DNA of 64,000 nt, taken from the NCBI RefSeq assembly GCF_050624435.1, contig NC_134540.1, positions 106,049,739 to 106,113,738 of the forward strand, given 5' to 3'. Below are positions 11,440 to 23,544 of this stretch, one piece after another (positions within the stretch are counted from its first letter, which is position 1; each line of letters opens with the position of its first letter). The stretch comes from Tenrec ecaudatus (taxonomy: Eukaryota > Chordata > Mammalia > Afrosoricida > Tenrecidae). Under the pieces are notes generated by a model. It was not told where the DNA came from and searched no databases. It was given only the letters and a program-made list of their open reading frames with translations. A program made the position numbers and the translations under genes.

Positions 11440-13150
11440 GGGAGGGTCAACTCTGTTAGACCCTCACTATTATATTGAGAAAGTTTCCTTTCATTCCTAT
11501 CTTCTTGAATGTTTTAAACAGGAATGGGTGTTGGATGTTGTCAAATGCTTTTTCTGCATCTTTCAATATTATCATGTGGTTCTTATACTTTTTCATGTCA
11601 ATGTGCTGAATAATACTAATGGTCTTTCTTATGTTGAACCCTCCCTGCATCCCTAGTATAAATCCCATTTGGTCATGGTGAATCATTTATTTTATATACC
11701 TTTGTATTCTATTAACCAGTATTTTGTTAAGGATTTTTGTATCAATTTTCATTAGGGATATCGGTCTGTTGTTCTCGATCCTTGTGGAATCCTTGCCCAC
11801 TTTCGGTATCAGAGTTATACTAGCTTCATAGAAAGAGTTCGGGAGTGTGCCGTGTTTTTCTGTGTTCTGGCAGAGTTTGTGTAGGATTGGTGTCAGTTCT
11901 TCCCTAATTGCTTGGTAGTATTCTCCTGTGAAGCCATCTGGTCCTGGGGATTTTTTTTTTTTTGGTAATCCCTTGATAACTTTGTCTATTTCTTCTATTG
12001 CTCTGGGTCTGTTGAGATTCTTGACGTCCATCTGGGACAGTCTAGGGTGGGATTGTTTTTTCAAGTATTTGTCTATGTCTTCCAAGTTGTGGAAAGCATT
12101 GGAGAATAGGCCTTCGTAGTACTGTGTAATTATCCTTTTGTTTTCATTAGGGCCCATTGTAATGTGCCGTTTCATCCCTCATCCTTGCTATTGAAATGTG
12201 TTCCTTCCTTTCTTTGGTTAGGTCTGCCGGCGGTCTGTTGATTCTGTTAATCCTTTCAAAGAACCAACTTTTAGCTGCATTAATTTTTCCATAGTTTTCC
12301 CCCTCCTATATCTCAGCTCTGATTTTTATTTTTTCCTTTCTTTTACTTTAATAGGATTGTCCTGGTGACTCTACTCTAATTGCTGGAAGTTTTGTGCCAG
12401 CATATTAAGCATAAGTCTGTCTTCCTTTTTCAGGTGTGCATGTATTGCTATCAACCTTCCTTTGATAACTGCCTTTGCTGTGTCCCAAAGATTTGGGTAC
12501 ATCCTAATCTCATTCTCATTGGTTTCTAGAAACTTCCTAGTTATCATCTCTGATCTGAGCCAGTACCCACTCCTTTTGCTGTAGAGAGTTATTCATTCCC
12601 CAATTATTTGCCCTTATTTTCTTAATCATCCTTTTGTTGATTTATAGCCTTATGATATAATGGTCAGAGAGGGAAGTCTGTATGAGCTCTGTGTGCTTCA
12701 ATTTACACAGATTCAACTTGTGTCCCAGCATGTGGTCTGTCTTCGAGTATGTGCCATGTGAACTTGAGAAGAAGGTGAATTTTTTGAATTTGGGTAGAGC
12801 GCTCTGAAAATATCTATCAGGCCAAGTCATCTAATTGTAATGTTTAGATCTGTAGCCTCCTTGTTAAGCTTGTTTCCCTGTGATCTATCTTTCTCGAAGA
12901 CGGAGAGCAGTGTACTAAAGTCACCTGCTATAATTGTTGAGCCTGTGATTTCTTTTTTCATCTTTTGGAACAGTTGATTGATGAATTTCACGGTCTCTCA
13001 TTGGGCGTATATATATTTATCATGCTCACTGATTCTTGGTCTACTGTTCCCTTGAACATTATATAAGTACCCCTTTCTTATCTCTTGTTATGGCTTGCAT
13101 CTTGAGATCAGTTTTGTCCAATATTAGAATTGCAACATCCAGGTCAGATA
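11440..13150 (-). mobile_element. L1 ORF2 segment (endonuclease and RT), inverted
   Basis: On the minus strand the sequence reads from the L1 endonuclease domain (VAILILDKTDLK near 13.1 kb; TFFSSSHGTYSKTDHMLGHK near 12.75 kb) into the RT domain (162 codons at 12175-11687 with KSPGPDGFTGEYYQ and FYEASITLIPK, then [14 protein letters not shown] at 11.5 kb). Stops and frameshifts break it. A 3'-UTR-type tail in the opposite (+) orientation begins immediately to the right, at about 13,160, consistent with one 5'-inverted insertion. Confidence 0.9.
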
Positions 13151-13159
13151 AACCCATCA

Positions 13160-13530
13160 GGACAAATAATATGAGTAGCGATACCCTGAGTGGGGGAAGA
13201 GGTGAATTGGGGCAGACATGGGGAACAAATCACAACGATTGACATATAACCCTCTCCCAGGGGGACGAACATCAGAAAAGTAGATGAAGAGAGAAGTGGT
13301 CAGTGTAAGGCATTAAAAATAATAATTTCTAAATTAGCAAGGTTCCCCAAGGGAGTGAGGGGAGGGTAAATGAACTGATACCAAGGGTTCATGTAGAAAG
13401 AAAATGTTTTGAAAATGATGATGGCAACATATGTACAAATGTGCTTGACACAATGGATGTATGAATGGATTATGATAAGAGCTGTAAATGCCCTCAGTAA
13501 AATGATATAAAAATTTTTTTTAATTTAAGA
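13160..13530 (+). mobile_element. L1-type 3' UTR tail
   Basis: It shares the ordered blocks CTCCCAGGGGGACGAACATC, the G-rich purine tract, GATACCAAGGGTTCATGTAG, GATGATGGCAAC and GGATTATGATAAGAGCTGTA with copies at 26-27, 45-46 and 56 kb, and ends in an A/T-rich run. The polypurine G-rich tract and the link to inverted ORF2 support an L1 origin. Confidence 0.75.
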
Positions 13531-13879
13531 GCCACACTAAAGGACCTGTGGGTTGGTCACCTAACATTTTTATCAATGTCACTCACCACAAAAGTATGTA
13601 CAAATGTTTCAGTCTCCTTCTTTATGGTCCATAAGACTTAGGTACCAAAATAAGTTAACAGGTGAATGATAAATACTCTAGCACAGTGAAGGCTTACAGG
13701 TAAGGCCAGAGGCCACCGTCTTTTGTAGCTTAAAACAAAACCACCGTGACCCAAGCGACTCCAGCCTCTATCAGAAAGGCCAATGGATGCGCGTGAGCTT
13801 CAGGGAAGAGTGGGGCTGGATAGGTCTGTTGAGTTTTGCAAAGGTTGAGATATGCCTTATAATTTGAAAATAACTTTAG

Positions 13880-14085
13880 AATTTTATGGGTTATGCATTC
13901 GACTGCTAATCACAATGCCAGCAGTTCAAGCACGCCACGCTTTCCTCAGGGGCAAAATGAGGCTTTCTGTTCACATACTGATTAGAGACTTGGAAACTCA
14001 CCTGGCAGTTAGTTCTGCTCCACCCTATCAGGTCACTACCAGTCAAAATCAACTCAATGGCAGTGAGTATGCTTTGTTTGAGTTT
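13880..14085 (+). repeat. AfroSINE
   Basis: GCATTCGACTGCTAATCAC, CAGCAGTTCAAGCACGCC and CAGTCAAAATCAACTCAATGG are in order. The extreme head is diverged. Confidence 0.82.
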
Positions 14086-14467
14086 AAAGTGTGTAGAATG
14101 CCCAACTATCAGAACAGTCAAAAATTAGATTGTGAAAGAAAACATTAAGTTTATACTGGTGTGCTGCCAATAGGACAACAGTTGGAGCCCCAGAAAATCA
14201 ACTTTATTACGATATTCAATGTTAATATAATGCTGTCTCTGGGGACAGAGTCATCCAGGTGTCTTCTTGGCTCTGCACACCTCAGTGGTGTTACGGTAGA
14301 TCTTACGAAGTCTTATCAGTTTCCCTCTTTGCACACTCTCATAACCAGACTAAATGGCCACTGGCCACTGCAGTAACAGAGGCAGGATGTGGGTCAGCTT
14401 GCATCTGTTAGCAGCTCTGGAAGGTCAGCAGGATGAAACCTCCAAGGTGCCATAGTCTGCTTTCATC

Positions 14468-14600
14468 CCCAACCAAAGTCACTGCCATTGAGTCACTGCT
14501 GACCCACTGAGGACCCCTGTGGGTTTCCGAGACTGCAACTGTTTACAGGAGTAGAAAGCCCAGTCCTGCTCCTGAGCAGTTGTGTCCAACTGGTGTTCAT
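14468..14600 (-). repeat. AfroSINE fragment, antisense
   Basis: AACCAAAGTCACTGCCATTG and AGTCACTGCTGACCC (tail), then GGTTTCCGAGACTGCAACTG. It is truncated before the tRNA head. Confidence 0.78.
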
Positions 14601-14844
14601 ACGACCCAAGATACCAGCACATTTGTCTTTATTACAGCTGACTTAGCTTCAAATTGCTGCCCTCCCATCCAAAAATGTAATATGCATCACAGGGTTTACA
14701 TCTAAAGACCTGGCTGCCCTTGCATTCCTTTGGTCCGGATTTGTGTTCTGAAAGGAGGTATCTTGCCAAGGGCACCTCCTTAGAATCGGGATTTGTGTTC
14801 TTTCGATGTTTCCCAAGACTGATTCCCTTCTCTTAAGTCAGCGT

Positions 14845-15220
14845 TAGGGAGACTCCGGATAGGGCAAGATATGACAAAATAACGAGGTATAAATTACCAA
14901 GGGCCCATGAGGGAGAGGGGAAAGGGGAGGGAGGGGAAAAAAAAAGAGGACCTGATACAAGGGGCTTAAGTGGAGAGCAAATGCCTTGAGAATGATTGGG
15001 GCAGGGAATGTATGGATGTGCTTTATACAATTGATGTATGTACATGTTTGGATGGTGATAAGAGTTGTATGAGTCCCTAATAAAATGTAAAAAAAGAAAA
15101 GAGGAGAAAAAAATGATTAGGGCAAAGACTGTACAGATGTGCTTTATACAATTGATGTATGTATATGTATGAACTGTGATAAGAATTGTATGAGCCCCTA
15201 ATAAATTGTTAAAATTAAAT
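14845..15220 (+). mobile_element. L1-type 3' tail with duplicated 3' end
   Basis: CTCCGGATAGGGCAAGATATG, then the purine tract, then AGGACCTGATACAAGGGGC, then a 3' end with AATAAAATG at about 15,080. A second copy of the 3' end alone (15,115-15,210) ends in AATAAATTG. The copy at 44.2 kb has the same arrangement. Confidence 0.78.
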
Positions 15221-15989
15221 ATATATATATATACAATAAATCAATTAACATATATATCCATCTCCTAAGTTAGACTTAACCAAATGACTCAGCTAACATG
15301 TTCTGGGAAGGCATTCACTGGAGAAGTTAGAGCAGAAAAGAAGAGTTTTAAATTTTGTATTCACTCTTTTCTTAGATATTGCAGGATCAAAACAGAATTG
15401 ATTAAGCTCCTCTCATTCTTAAGAACACGGCTCCCTTCCCACCCACCACGCACCCAATCAGACCGCTCATCCTGCCCAGATGTTCCTCTGTCCTCGGACT
15501 TACCCGGCCACTGTAGCTGGTACCTCTGGCACCCCATCCCTGCTGTGATTTCCTGTGGCTCAGTTGTCCTGTCCCTACTCTGTGTCCTTCACTCCAGCGG
15601 TCAGGAGCACAGCCTGCAGGCACATGCCTTGGCCCCCAGTGACCAAAGATGGACAACTATTCCTACTTCCTTATCTCCTGAAGCCCGCCACACCCTCCAG
15701 TCCACATGATGCAGTAGTCACTTGAGCAAGGCCTTCCCCAAGCTGGCTTAGATGCCTGGGACACTTTCCTTCCCAGCCCAGAGTCACCAGCCTTCTCTCT
15801 CTACACTCTCATATGTTTGGACACGCAAGTACTCAACTTCAGAGAATTCTGTTTTTCCAAGGCCATTGAACGTTTTATGAGTACAATTGATATCTTACTG
15901 TATGCATTAAGCCTTACAATCTACAAACATGAAATGTTTACTCTTTTTTTTATGGTGGGGAGATTGGGGAGTTTCTGTAACTTCTGGTT

Positions 15990-17620
15990 ATATTTCTAGT
16001 TGTCTATAAACTAGCCTTTTGAGTTCCTGCTTAAATTTATTCATGGTACTTGATTATTTTAGATGCTATAATCAATGGTGATAGTTCCTTAATTTCCTTT
16101 TCAGCTTGCTCATTTCTGATACATGGAAAACCAACTGATTTTTGCATGTGAGCCCTGTACCCAGCCATTCTGTGACTTTCTTTATGAGGATAGCTTTCTT
16201 GTGAAATGGGTGGGGTCTTCAACATTTAAAATTATATTATCTGTGAAGATAGGTGGTTTTACTTCCACTTTCCCAGTTTGGAACTTCCAGCGTGAGGTTG
16301 AATAGCAGTGTTGAGAGAAACTATGTCAATCCAATCCCCTGCTTTTCCTAGCTCGTGTCTTATTTTATTAGGAAAGGATATTGGATTTTGTCAAATGCCT
16401 TTTCTGTTTCACTTCAGGTGATATGTGACTCCTTTCCTTTGGTCTCCTTTCATGGGCTTGATTGATTTTGCTAATACTGAACCACCTTTGAATTCCTAGG
16501 ATGAATCCCACTCCATCATGGTTTCTTATCCCCTTAATAGGTTTTTAAAAGTTAGCTTCCTCATACTGTTGATTGTTTTTTGCAGTTCCCTTCATTTAAG
16601 TGATCTCCATTTGTTGTGTCTTTGTCTGAATTTGGTATCAGGACCTATTCTCTCTTCAATTATGTTTAAATTTTCTAGTGAGGCCATCTGGTCTAGGAAT
16701 CTTCTCTGCTGGAGTGCTTTTGATGAATGACTCAATCTCTTCAGTTGGTACGGCTCTGCTGAGATTTATTTTTGTCTTAGCAAGTACACGGGTCTTATGT
16801 GTTTCGGGGAATTTTCCATTTCTTGTACATTACCTTTTTTTAAGTGTACAAGTGTTCACAGTACTCCCTTACGATTCTTTTCATGCTTACATTTTTAGTT
16901 CCCACGCATTTCTAATCTTAGGTATCTGCATCTTCGCTCTTTCTTTGTCAGCCTCGCCAAAGGCTTGTCAGCTTAACTTTTTACTCTTCTGTTAGCTTTA
17001 GGTTTTTTCATTCTCTGACCGCCACTTCCTTTCTTTCTCTCAGACCCTTTGGGCTTCATTTGTTCTTCTCAGCTTCTGATTTCATGTCTTCTTTTTAACA
17101 CAGGCATCCCTGGTGACACATTTCCTTCTGAGTCCTGCTTTTGCTGCAAACCAGTTGGTTTGGGAATGTTGTATTTCCATTCTCATTCGACTCTATAAAG
17201 ATTTTTAATTTCTTTGTGATTTCTCCTGTGACCAGTTGGTTGCTTAATGTTCTGTTAGTTTCCACATATTTATGTCTTTTCCAGGCTTTTGTTTTGTTAT
17301 TAATCTCTAGTTCTATCCATTTGGATCAGAAAAGATATCTTGGTATGATTTCAATTTCTAAAGGTTGGCTTAGTATCCCAAGATATGGTCCCTCCTATAG
17401 AATGATCCATGGGTGTTAGAGAAGAGTGAATATTGTGCCGTTGCTGGATAGAGACTTCAGTAAATATCTGTTAGATTTAGTTGGTTAGTGGCAGTGTTCA
17501 AAAGTCTTCTAATTCTTTACTGATCACCCTTTTACTTGTTCTACCCATTCCCGAAATTGGTGAATATCAGTTATTGTAAACCTGTAGTTCTCCTTCCATT
17601 GTTTTCTTGCTTGTTGGTTG
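15990..17620 (-). mobile_element. Older L1 ORF2 remnant, antisense
   Basis: The minus strand carries RT and palm fragments (MQKSVGFPCIRNEQAEKEIK at 16.1 kb) and, to the right, degraded RT and endonuclease sequence up to about 17.6 kb. It is more decayed than the copy at 11.4-13.1 kb and lies in the same DOCK9 intron, in the same antisense orientation. Confidence 0.85.
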
Positions 17621-17624
17621 GTTG

Positions 17625-17900
17625 GTTTTGAACTATATTTGATTCTGCTCAGTGAAGGTTTACACCGCAGTTTAGGTTCCCAGTCAGCAACTTCTGCACA
17701 CACTGTTCAGTGATATTAGCTGCATTCTCCACAGTGTGTGGCCATCCTGAGAATGCTGCTCCGTTCACCTAGATCCCTGCCCTCGTACAGCATGGATCTT
17801 TCTCACAAAGTCACTGTTGGCTGTTTGGTCTCATGGACTCACTTTGTCTTTTTGAAGCTGACAGACGAGTTTTCAAACTTTGTGCTGACGTCACCAGATC
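17625..17900 (+). repeat. Unnamed afrotherian interspersed repeat
   Basis: Recognised from phrases such as GTGAAGGTTTACACCGCAG, CAGCAACTTCTGCACACACTG and CATTCTCCACAGTGTGTGGCC, which I recall as a dispersed repeat in other afrotherian sequence. No family name is offered. Confidence 0.45.
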
Positions 17901-17949
17901 AACCTGTTAGTTTATGGTAGCAAGGCACACATTTCTGCAACCTAGCCAT

Positions 17950-18110
17950 GTTTAGAATCCGTGGCATAAAGTTGGAAGACTTGGGCTCTGACCCAGGAAG
18001 GCTTACTTATTAGCTGTTTTATCTTTGAACAAATCCTTAAATATTTTAAGCATTTATTTCCAGTCTGTAAAAAGATTCATCCTAAGGGCCCTTTCTGCAT
18101 CAGAGGATGA
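17950..18110 (+). repeat. MIR SINE (diverged)
   Basis: GGAAGACTTGGGCTCTGACC, TTAGCTGTTTTATCTTTGAAC and CCAGTCTGTAAAAAG follow the MIR order. It lies 150 bp upstream of the exon at 18266. Confidence 0.65.
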
Positions 18111-18265
18111 TATGATGGAAAATCAAATAAAACAGTACAAGCTTGAATCGCTGTTTCTTCCCTTGGAATTAGAAGGAATTCGTGCAAAGGGCAGTTTTAG
18201 CACGTGAATAAAGGAGAGCTGGAGTTTTCTGCCATGTAAGTGAACATTCTTGGTCCTTTGTCCAG

Positions 18266-18366
18266 GTCAATGCTGGTCCACTGGCGTATGCCCGAGCTTT
18301 CTTAGATGACACAAACACGAAACGATACCCTGACAATAAGGTGAAGTTGCTTAAAGAAGTTTTCAG
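18266..18366 (+). CDS. DOCK9: DOCK9 exon (DHR2 lobe C)
   Basis: This 101-bp exon begins [17 protein letters not shown] and ends LLKEVF plus two bases of an Arg codon. The acceptor is TTGTCCAG and the donor is GTAAGG. It follows the 8.4-kb intron that starts at 9820 and restores the DHR2 lobe C helices. It is too short and too split to appear as a long open frame, so it was found from its protein sequence and splice sites. The intron to the next exon is only 133 bp. Confidence 0.95.
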
Positions 18367-18499
18367 GTAAGGCACCCAGAAATGTCTCTTCTCTCTTCAA
18401 GTCCTGATGATACCTGGGGTCCGTCAAGAAAGAGCTGTCACCCCATGGACTCGTTCTTCATTCTCAACATACCTGTTTCCCTTGTCTGCCCTCCTCCAG

Positions 18500-18638
18500 A
18501 CAATTTGTGGAAGCGTGTGGTCAAGCCTTAGTGGTCAATGAACGTCTGATTAAAGAAGACCAATTAGAGTATCAGGAAGAAATGAAGGCCAACTACAGGG
18601 AAATGGCAAAGGAGCTTTCCGAAATTATGCATGAGCAG
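18500..18638 (+). CDS. DOCK9: DOCK9 exon (end of DHR2)
   Basis: This 139-bp exon completes the split Arg codon and encodes [33 protein letters not shown] and [10 protein letters not shown]. The acceptor is CCTCCAG and the donor is CAG/GTAAAT. The sequence is typical of the last helices of a DOCK-D DHR2 domain. It lies 133 bp after the previous exon and joins in phase 0 to the terminal exon at 20754. Confidence 0.95.
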
Positions 18639-19202
18639 GTAAATGCCACGCTAGTCCCGGCGGCTCGGAGTTGTTCTCAGTGCAGGGATGTGCATCCACT
18701 GGGGTCTTAAGTACACCCATGATGACCTGAAGTTTTCAATGTCCACACTTTAGATTTCTCAAAAATGTCACGTGCCACACCCATGCTGCTCATGCTGCTC
18801 ACACTCAGCTTATTTGGGGAGCAAATAATGAATTATCATCCAACTGTTAGTATCCTAAGGCACTAGAGAGTGGTATCCACCTCCTCAAAGTTGCTCTTGG
18901 ATTTTGCCCCTAACTTTTGTCTCCCCACTCCAATCCAGCCCTCTTCTTCCTGCCCACCTTCCCCCAAAAAACACTCAAAGGAAAAAAGCACCCATAGTAT
19001 TCTTACAACTTTCTTTCGTTTTGAAAGATGGGTTTGATAACGGAAAGCCTTCCCGTTGCCTTTTTAAAAACAGGCCTGTGCTGCTTCTGACTGTTCCGAC
19101 GACTTAAGTGCCCCTTATATGGTCACTTAGGGTTGTCACTTTCTCTGTCAGTGCCTCCCAGCAAGCGTCTACGTGAAGGCTGTTTTTTGAGGCCTCTTTC
19201 CC

Positions 19203-19385
19203 ATCAAAGAAGCCCAGGTGGCACGGTCCCATGAACATTGGGCTGCTAACCCAAAGGTTGGCCGTTCAAACCCACCCACCAGCTGCTTCACAGGAGAAAG
19301 ATGAGGTGGTCTGCTTCCATAAAGATTGACAGTTCCCCTCTGTCCTGTCGGGTTTGCTTGTGTTGGAATCCATAGCAATGTGTTG
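19203..19385 (+). repeat. AfroSINE, slightly truncated
   Basis: AAGAAGCCCAGGTGGCACGG, GCTAACCCAAAGGTTGGCCG, TTCAAACCCACCCACCAGC and GTTGGAATCCATAGCAATG are in order. Confidence 0.88.
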
Positions 19386-20121
19386 GGTAACTTTCTATAA
19401 ACTACAACCAGTCTTCTTCTAAGCTTTTGGCCCATCTGTAATTAATATTAGCCCCTTCGTAACACATAACTGCATTTGCATAGTCCCTACACTATGGCTT
19501 TTCAGCTCTGCAAAATGGAAACCAGAACCGTGTGGGTCAGTTTTCATATTCTGGGATTCCCCCCTCCCCCCATTCTTCCTAAGTAGAAAATCAACTTAAA
19601 TGTTTGAGCTTTAATGTGCTTGCTTTTTTTCCCTCCTCCATGCTAACACGTTCAGATGGGATGGTAATGTCGATTTGAAATTTTACTTTTCTGAATCTTG
19701 ATAAACTGACTCCTGAGCCTGAGTGACGGCACAGACGGACATCATGACGGCCGTGCATGTGTCGCAGAGTGCAAACGTCTCCTAAGCATTTGGGGAAATT
19801 GGAGCGCTTTTGGCTTGTTGGAAGGAATGCGTTCTGCGAGTGACTAAACAGAAAGGGAGAGTCATCGTAGAAATGCTTTCTTTAGAGAGAGCTTAGCCAT
19901 GGAACTTCCAGATTCCGGCCGAGCAGAGAGCATGCTGGGGGTTGGGGGTGGGGGGCACTTTGGGCACTGGGAAAGATGGAGCCAGCAACAAAAGCTGATG
20001 AGCCAGAAATGGTAAACTCTCAGATTGGACGCTTAATAGTTTGCTGGTCTCTAAAAACGTCATTAAACCAAACAGGTTGGGGACTTGGAATGCTGCCTTT
20101 GACATTTCTAAGTGCAAATGT

Positions 20122-20322
20122 AAAGGAGCCCCGGTCACACACTGGGGGCTGCTAATGGCAAGGTCTGAAGGTTTGAAGTCACAAACTGCTCCACAGGGGA
20201 AAGATGAGGCTTTCTACTCCCATAAAGATTTAGAGACTTGGAAACCCACCGTGGCAGTTCTACTCTGTCCCACAGGGTCTCTCTGAGTCGGAATTGACTC
20301 GATGGCAGTGAGTTTGATTGCT
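20122..20322 (+). repeat. AfroSINE
   Basis: GGAGCCCCGGTCACACACTG, GAAGTCACAAACTGCTCCAC, GAGACTTGGAAACCCACC and GAGTCGGAATTGACTCGATG. It is one of the better preserved tails. Confidence 0.88.
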
Positions 20323-20753
20323 GATTCTATTTTGCATATGTATGCTCCTCTGGCTAGAAGTCAAAGTCTTGCGCACAGATTCCTTCCAACTGTCACTCGA
20401 TGGGAAAAGATGGAGTAGTGGCCACGTGTCCTTTTCATGATGGAAGTCTATAAAACCCCAAGGAAAGGAACCAGCAGGCAGGCACCCGTACTTGAAAAAA
20501 AGACACAGTGAGGCACGAGGCTAGGTCTCTCGCTGTCAGGCTGGTGGAGGATGAAGCTCTGTCCACACTGACTCGTATTCAACTGCTGTCAGTCCCAGCG
20601 GTGCTACGCCTTGGTCTCTGGGCAGCCCACCGTGCCGCCCCCGAGCAGTCTTAGGGAGAGTAGGCTGTGCATGTTGTGTCCGACATGCCGCTGACAGCGA
20701 GGCGTTCGTTGTTGACATTACGCCCTGGTCACACTGTGTTTCTGTGTCTCGAG

Positions 20754-20876
20754 ATCTGCCCCCTGGAGGAGAAGTCAAGCGTCCTGCCCAACTCGCTCCA
20801 CATCTTCAACGCCATCAGCGGGACGCCAGCAAGCACAATGGTTCACGGGATGACCAGCTCTTCTTCCGTGGTGTGA
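20754..20876 (+). CDS. DOCK9: DOCK9 terminal coding exon and stop codon
   Basis: This exon encodes 40 residues, from ICPLEEKSSVLPNSLHIF to the C-terminus HGMTSSSSVV, followed by TGA at 20874-20876. The acceptor is CTCGAG after a T-rich tract. The tail after the DHR2 domain is characteristic of the DOCK9 isoform with this terminal exon. Its last four residues (SSVV) fit a class I PDZ-binding motif, which is an inference from motif rules. Other DOCK9 isoforms use different terminal exons; none was recognised in this window. The six visible exons give 303 residues of a protein of about 2,070 residues. Confidence 0.94.
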   Translation: MCPLEEKSSVLPNSLHIFNAISGTPASTMVHGMTSSSSVV

Positions 20877-21995
20877 GCGCCGTGTGGACTCCCTTTATCC
20901 TTTGCACACTCGGGATGGTCTTCCAGGCCCGTCACGGGGCGAGGCCCAGGGAAGGCCGGCCACGAGGGCGCGGAAAAGAAGGACCCATGACGTCAGAGCG
21001 GGTTTTCCACAGTTGTAACAAGAGAGGGTGCACATATTTTTTTAAAGACAGCACTGGCAATATATGAAGTTTTCATTGTGTCTTAACCGGGGTGCGTGGT
21101 GGGCACCGCAGGCAAGTTTTATTCTTCCTTAGAGAGTCATGTTAAACGGCCTCAAACGAACAAGCTGGGGGGGAGGGGGGAGCAGCAGCGGTGGCCCTGA
21201 AACTGAGGGTGGGATGGATATTTTGCCTCAAGGCTAAAGATGGAAAACTTGAAAAATATTTTTCCCCTCCCTGTGGCACATTCAGGTTGAATACAAGAGC
21301 TATTTTTGTGACTAGTTTTTGATGACTAAAGGAATTGACCGATGTAATTTTTGTACTGGTAAAATCAGGAGGGTTAGTGCTTTTATACTTATTTACTTGC
21401 ATAAAAAGAGAGAGAAGCTTAGGCAACCATTTGAGCTTCAAACTAGTCAAAAACGGTTTAGAACCAAAGGCCTGTATTAATAAACATAACTATGCTAAAA
21501 ACATAGAAAGCGAACAGGAAAGGTTCATAGAGCGCTGTGTACATGGCGTGTGTTAATACGGTCCCCGCAACCTGTACATACACACTGCGTTTCTACCCAT
21601 TTTTAATCCTCCCTGGGCTTCTGCGTTGAGTGTGTGGCGAGCGTGTGTTGTTAGTAGTTTCAAAGTGCACTCGGCTTCCCTGGTTTATTCTTGTACATAC
21701 ATCAGGTGCAATATGCAGGTGTATACAGTCTTTGCTGTGTCGTTAGCTTTTAAACTGTGTAAAAACGTTTCCTCCTTTTGCCAAAGTGATGGAGTCCGTA
21801 ACTGGAGAGTCACCGATCCCGTGCAAGCGAGGGGATAGGTAAAGCTTTCACCGTGGTATATTTTCTTTGGAGACATTAATTTAGTAATTTTATATTGGGG
21901 GAAATAGAGGACTTTAATTTTATTTAACTGGAATCACATCCTGCTGTAATTAAACGATCTGTACCACATCCATATTAAAAATAACATTGCTGATT
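20877..21995 (+). other. DOCK9: DOCK9 3' untranslated region
   Basis: About 1.1 kb of largely repeat-free sequence follows the stop codon. It contains a potential proximal polyadenylation signal AATAAA at 21479-21484 and distal ATTAAA hexamers at 21949-21954 and 21974-21979. The end point near 21,995 is inferred from the distal signals. Several 60-100 codon open frames inside it are chance frames. Confidence 0.75.
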
Positions 21996-22063
21996 CTTGG
22001 GATCGGATTCGGGTATTTATTGTGTCGCAGTGCTGAAAGGGGCCAGGGGTGAGGTAGCCTGCC

Positions 22064-22078
22064 GGGGGGGGGGGGGGG
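22064..22078 (+). repeat. Poly-G run (15 G)
   Basis: An uninterrupted run of 15 G just beyond the DOCK9 3' UTR. Confidence 0.95.
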
Positions 22079-22299
22079 TTGCTTTAAAGCATGCAGACCC
22101 AGAAGAGAAGAATGAGTAGATGAAGAAACAAGACTGAGGAAATGTTGGTAATGGTTGAGCTGAGGCTGGGCACACGGGGATTCCTTATACCAGGTTTGCT
22201 GCTTGTGTGTGCATTTCTATGATCCACATTTCAAATTTCAGGGCTCCAGGTCAGAGCTTTTGAGGACTTTCATAATTTTTTTCTCTTTAGAAGTAAAAT

Positions 22300-22870
22300 A
22301 CCCGCCCCCCTTAAAACAATGTTTTTTAATTGGGAGTTAATACATATTTCATTCCATAGTTCAGTGACATCAAATAGGATTGTCCAACTGCTACCACAGT
22401 CCGTTTCCAAACATTCTCTTCCTTCCTGGACTCCCTGACATTGTTTCTCTTTTACCCCCTGCCCCCCAGAAACCCTTATTCTACTTAGTGTCCTGGGTTT
22501 CATAGTCTGAAAAACAGAGAAACATATAACACAAATTCAAGAGGGAGACCCCCAATGACAAAACACTTCTGAGATAAACGCACAACAAACCATGAACAAA
22601 CAAAACCCCCCAAAATACAGAAAATGTTGAAAACCAGATCAGGTCCAGCATGCATCAGAGGGAGGATCAGCTGACAAGGCTTAGACCGTTCAGTCAGGTT
22701 CATTTGGGTGGACATTTTCTTGCACTGTGATCTGTCTGTGAATCACTCCAGATTACCCCCAACTACCCCGACACCCTCCTTCCCCCAGCCTTCCCTTGTG
22801 ACTGTGGCAAGGCTGACATCTCTACCATCTGACCAACTTTGTTAAGAGCCACCCTCACGGTCCTTTATGT
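22300..22870 (-). mobile_element. L1 3'-UTR-type element, antisense
   Basis: The order of A/T-rich end, GGGAGTTAATACATATTTC, CATTCTCTTCCTTCCTGGAC, then a C-rich block (reverse of the G-rich purine tract) resembles the antisense copy at 48.9 kb. The remaining part (22.5-22.87 kb) is assigned by continuity only. Confidence 0.55.
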
Positions 22871-23540
22871 TTCCCCAGCAGTGCCCATTCAGCCCACATG
22901 CTCAGGAACACTGCACTTGGGTCGGGGGGCAGCTGAAGCTGCTGGGGTTGATGCTGCCTCTCATGGACCTGTGGTCCTGGCTATATCAGGTCTTCCTCAC
23001 TCGGCCCACATGAGTCAGGGATGGAGCACAAGGAGTCTTTCTACAAGAAATGAATCATATATGCAAATGATGTGCCTGTCTGTAAGATGCGCTTATGAAA
23101 ATAGCATGGTGCCAAATAAACAAAAGGTGACTGGTGTGCCATTGGCATAAACACATGGTGACTGGTTTCCAGCCAGAGGAACCCAAGTGCTGTGAGCTTA
23201 GTATTTCAGCAAGGACCACACATGATGCTGTGAACATCTTGAGCACCCAGTAGCAAATGATCTTTTGACAACTTAGAATCTGTCCTCTCCGTCTCTCCCC
23301 CTGTCTCTATCTCTTTCCCTCCACAATCAAGCTGTCCTTTACAGAGGGCAGAGAGCCGCCGTGACTGGTCAGGGTGACTCACCAGAGCTGCTGGCCCAGT
23401 TGCTGCTCATTGGGCCATTGGGTATAAGAAAATCCTCGGTCTGGGTTGACTTCATATGTTGCCTTCATTCATTTCTAGACACTTAAGTTTTTACTGAGCC
23501 CTTGGTATCAGCTCCTCTTTTTTTCTCTTCCACCGCCCCC
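22871..23540. other. Intergenic sequence without recognised features
   Basis: Nothing recognisable except a pyrimidine-rich CTCTCC stretch at 23.28-23.33 kb. Confidence 0.45.
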
Positions 23541-23544
23541 ATTT

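Noticed and set aside
11928..12119. Plus-strand 63-codon frame in the L1 region
   Set aside because: It is the complement of the L1 ORF2 reverse transcriptase frame, which clearly reads on the minus strand.
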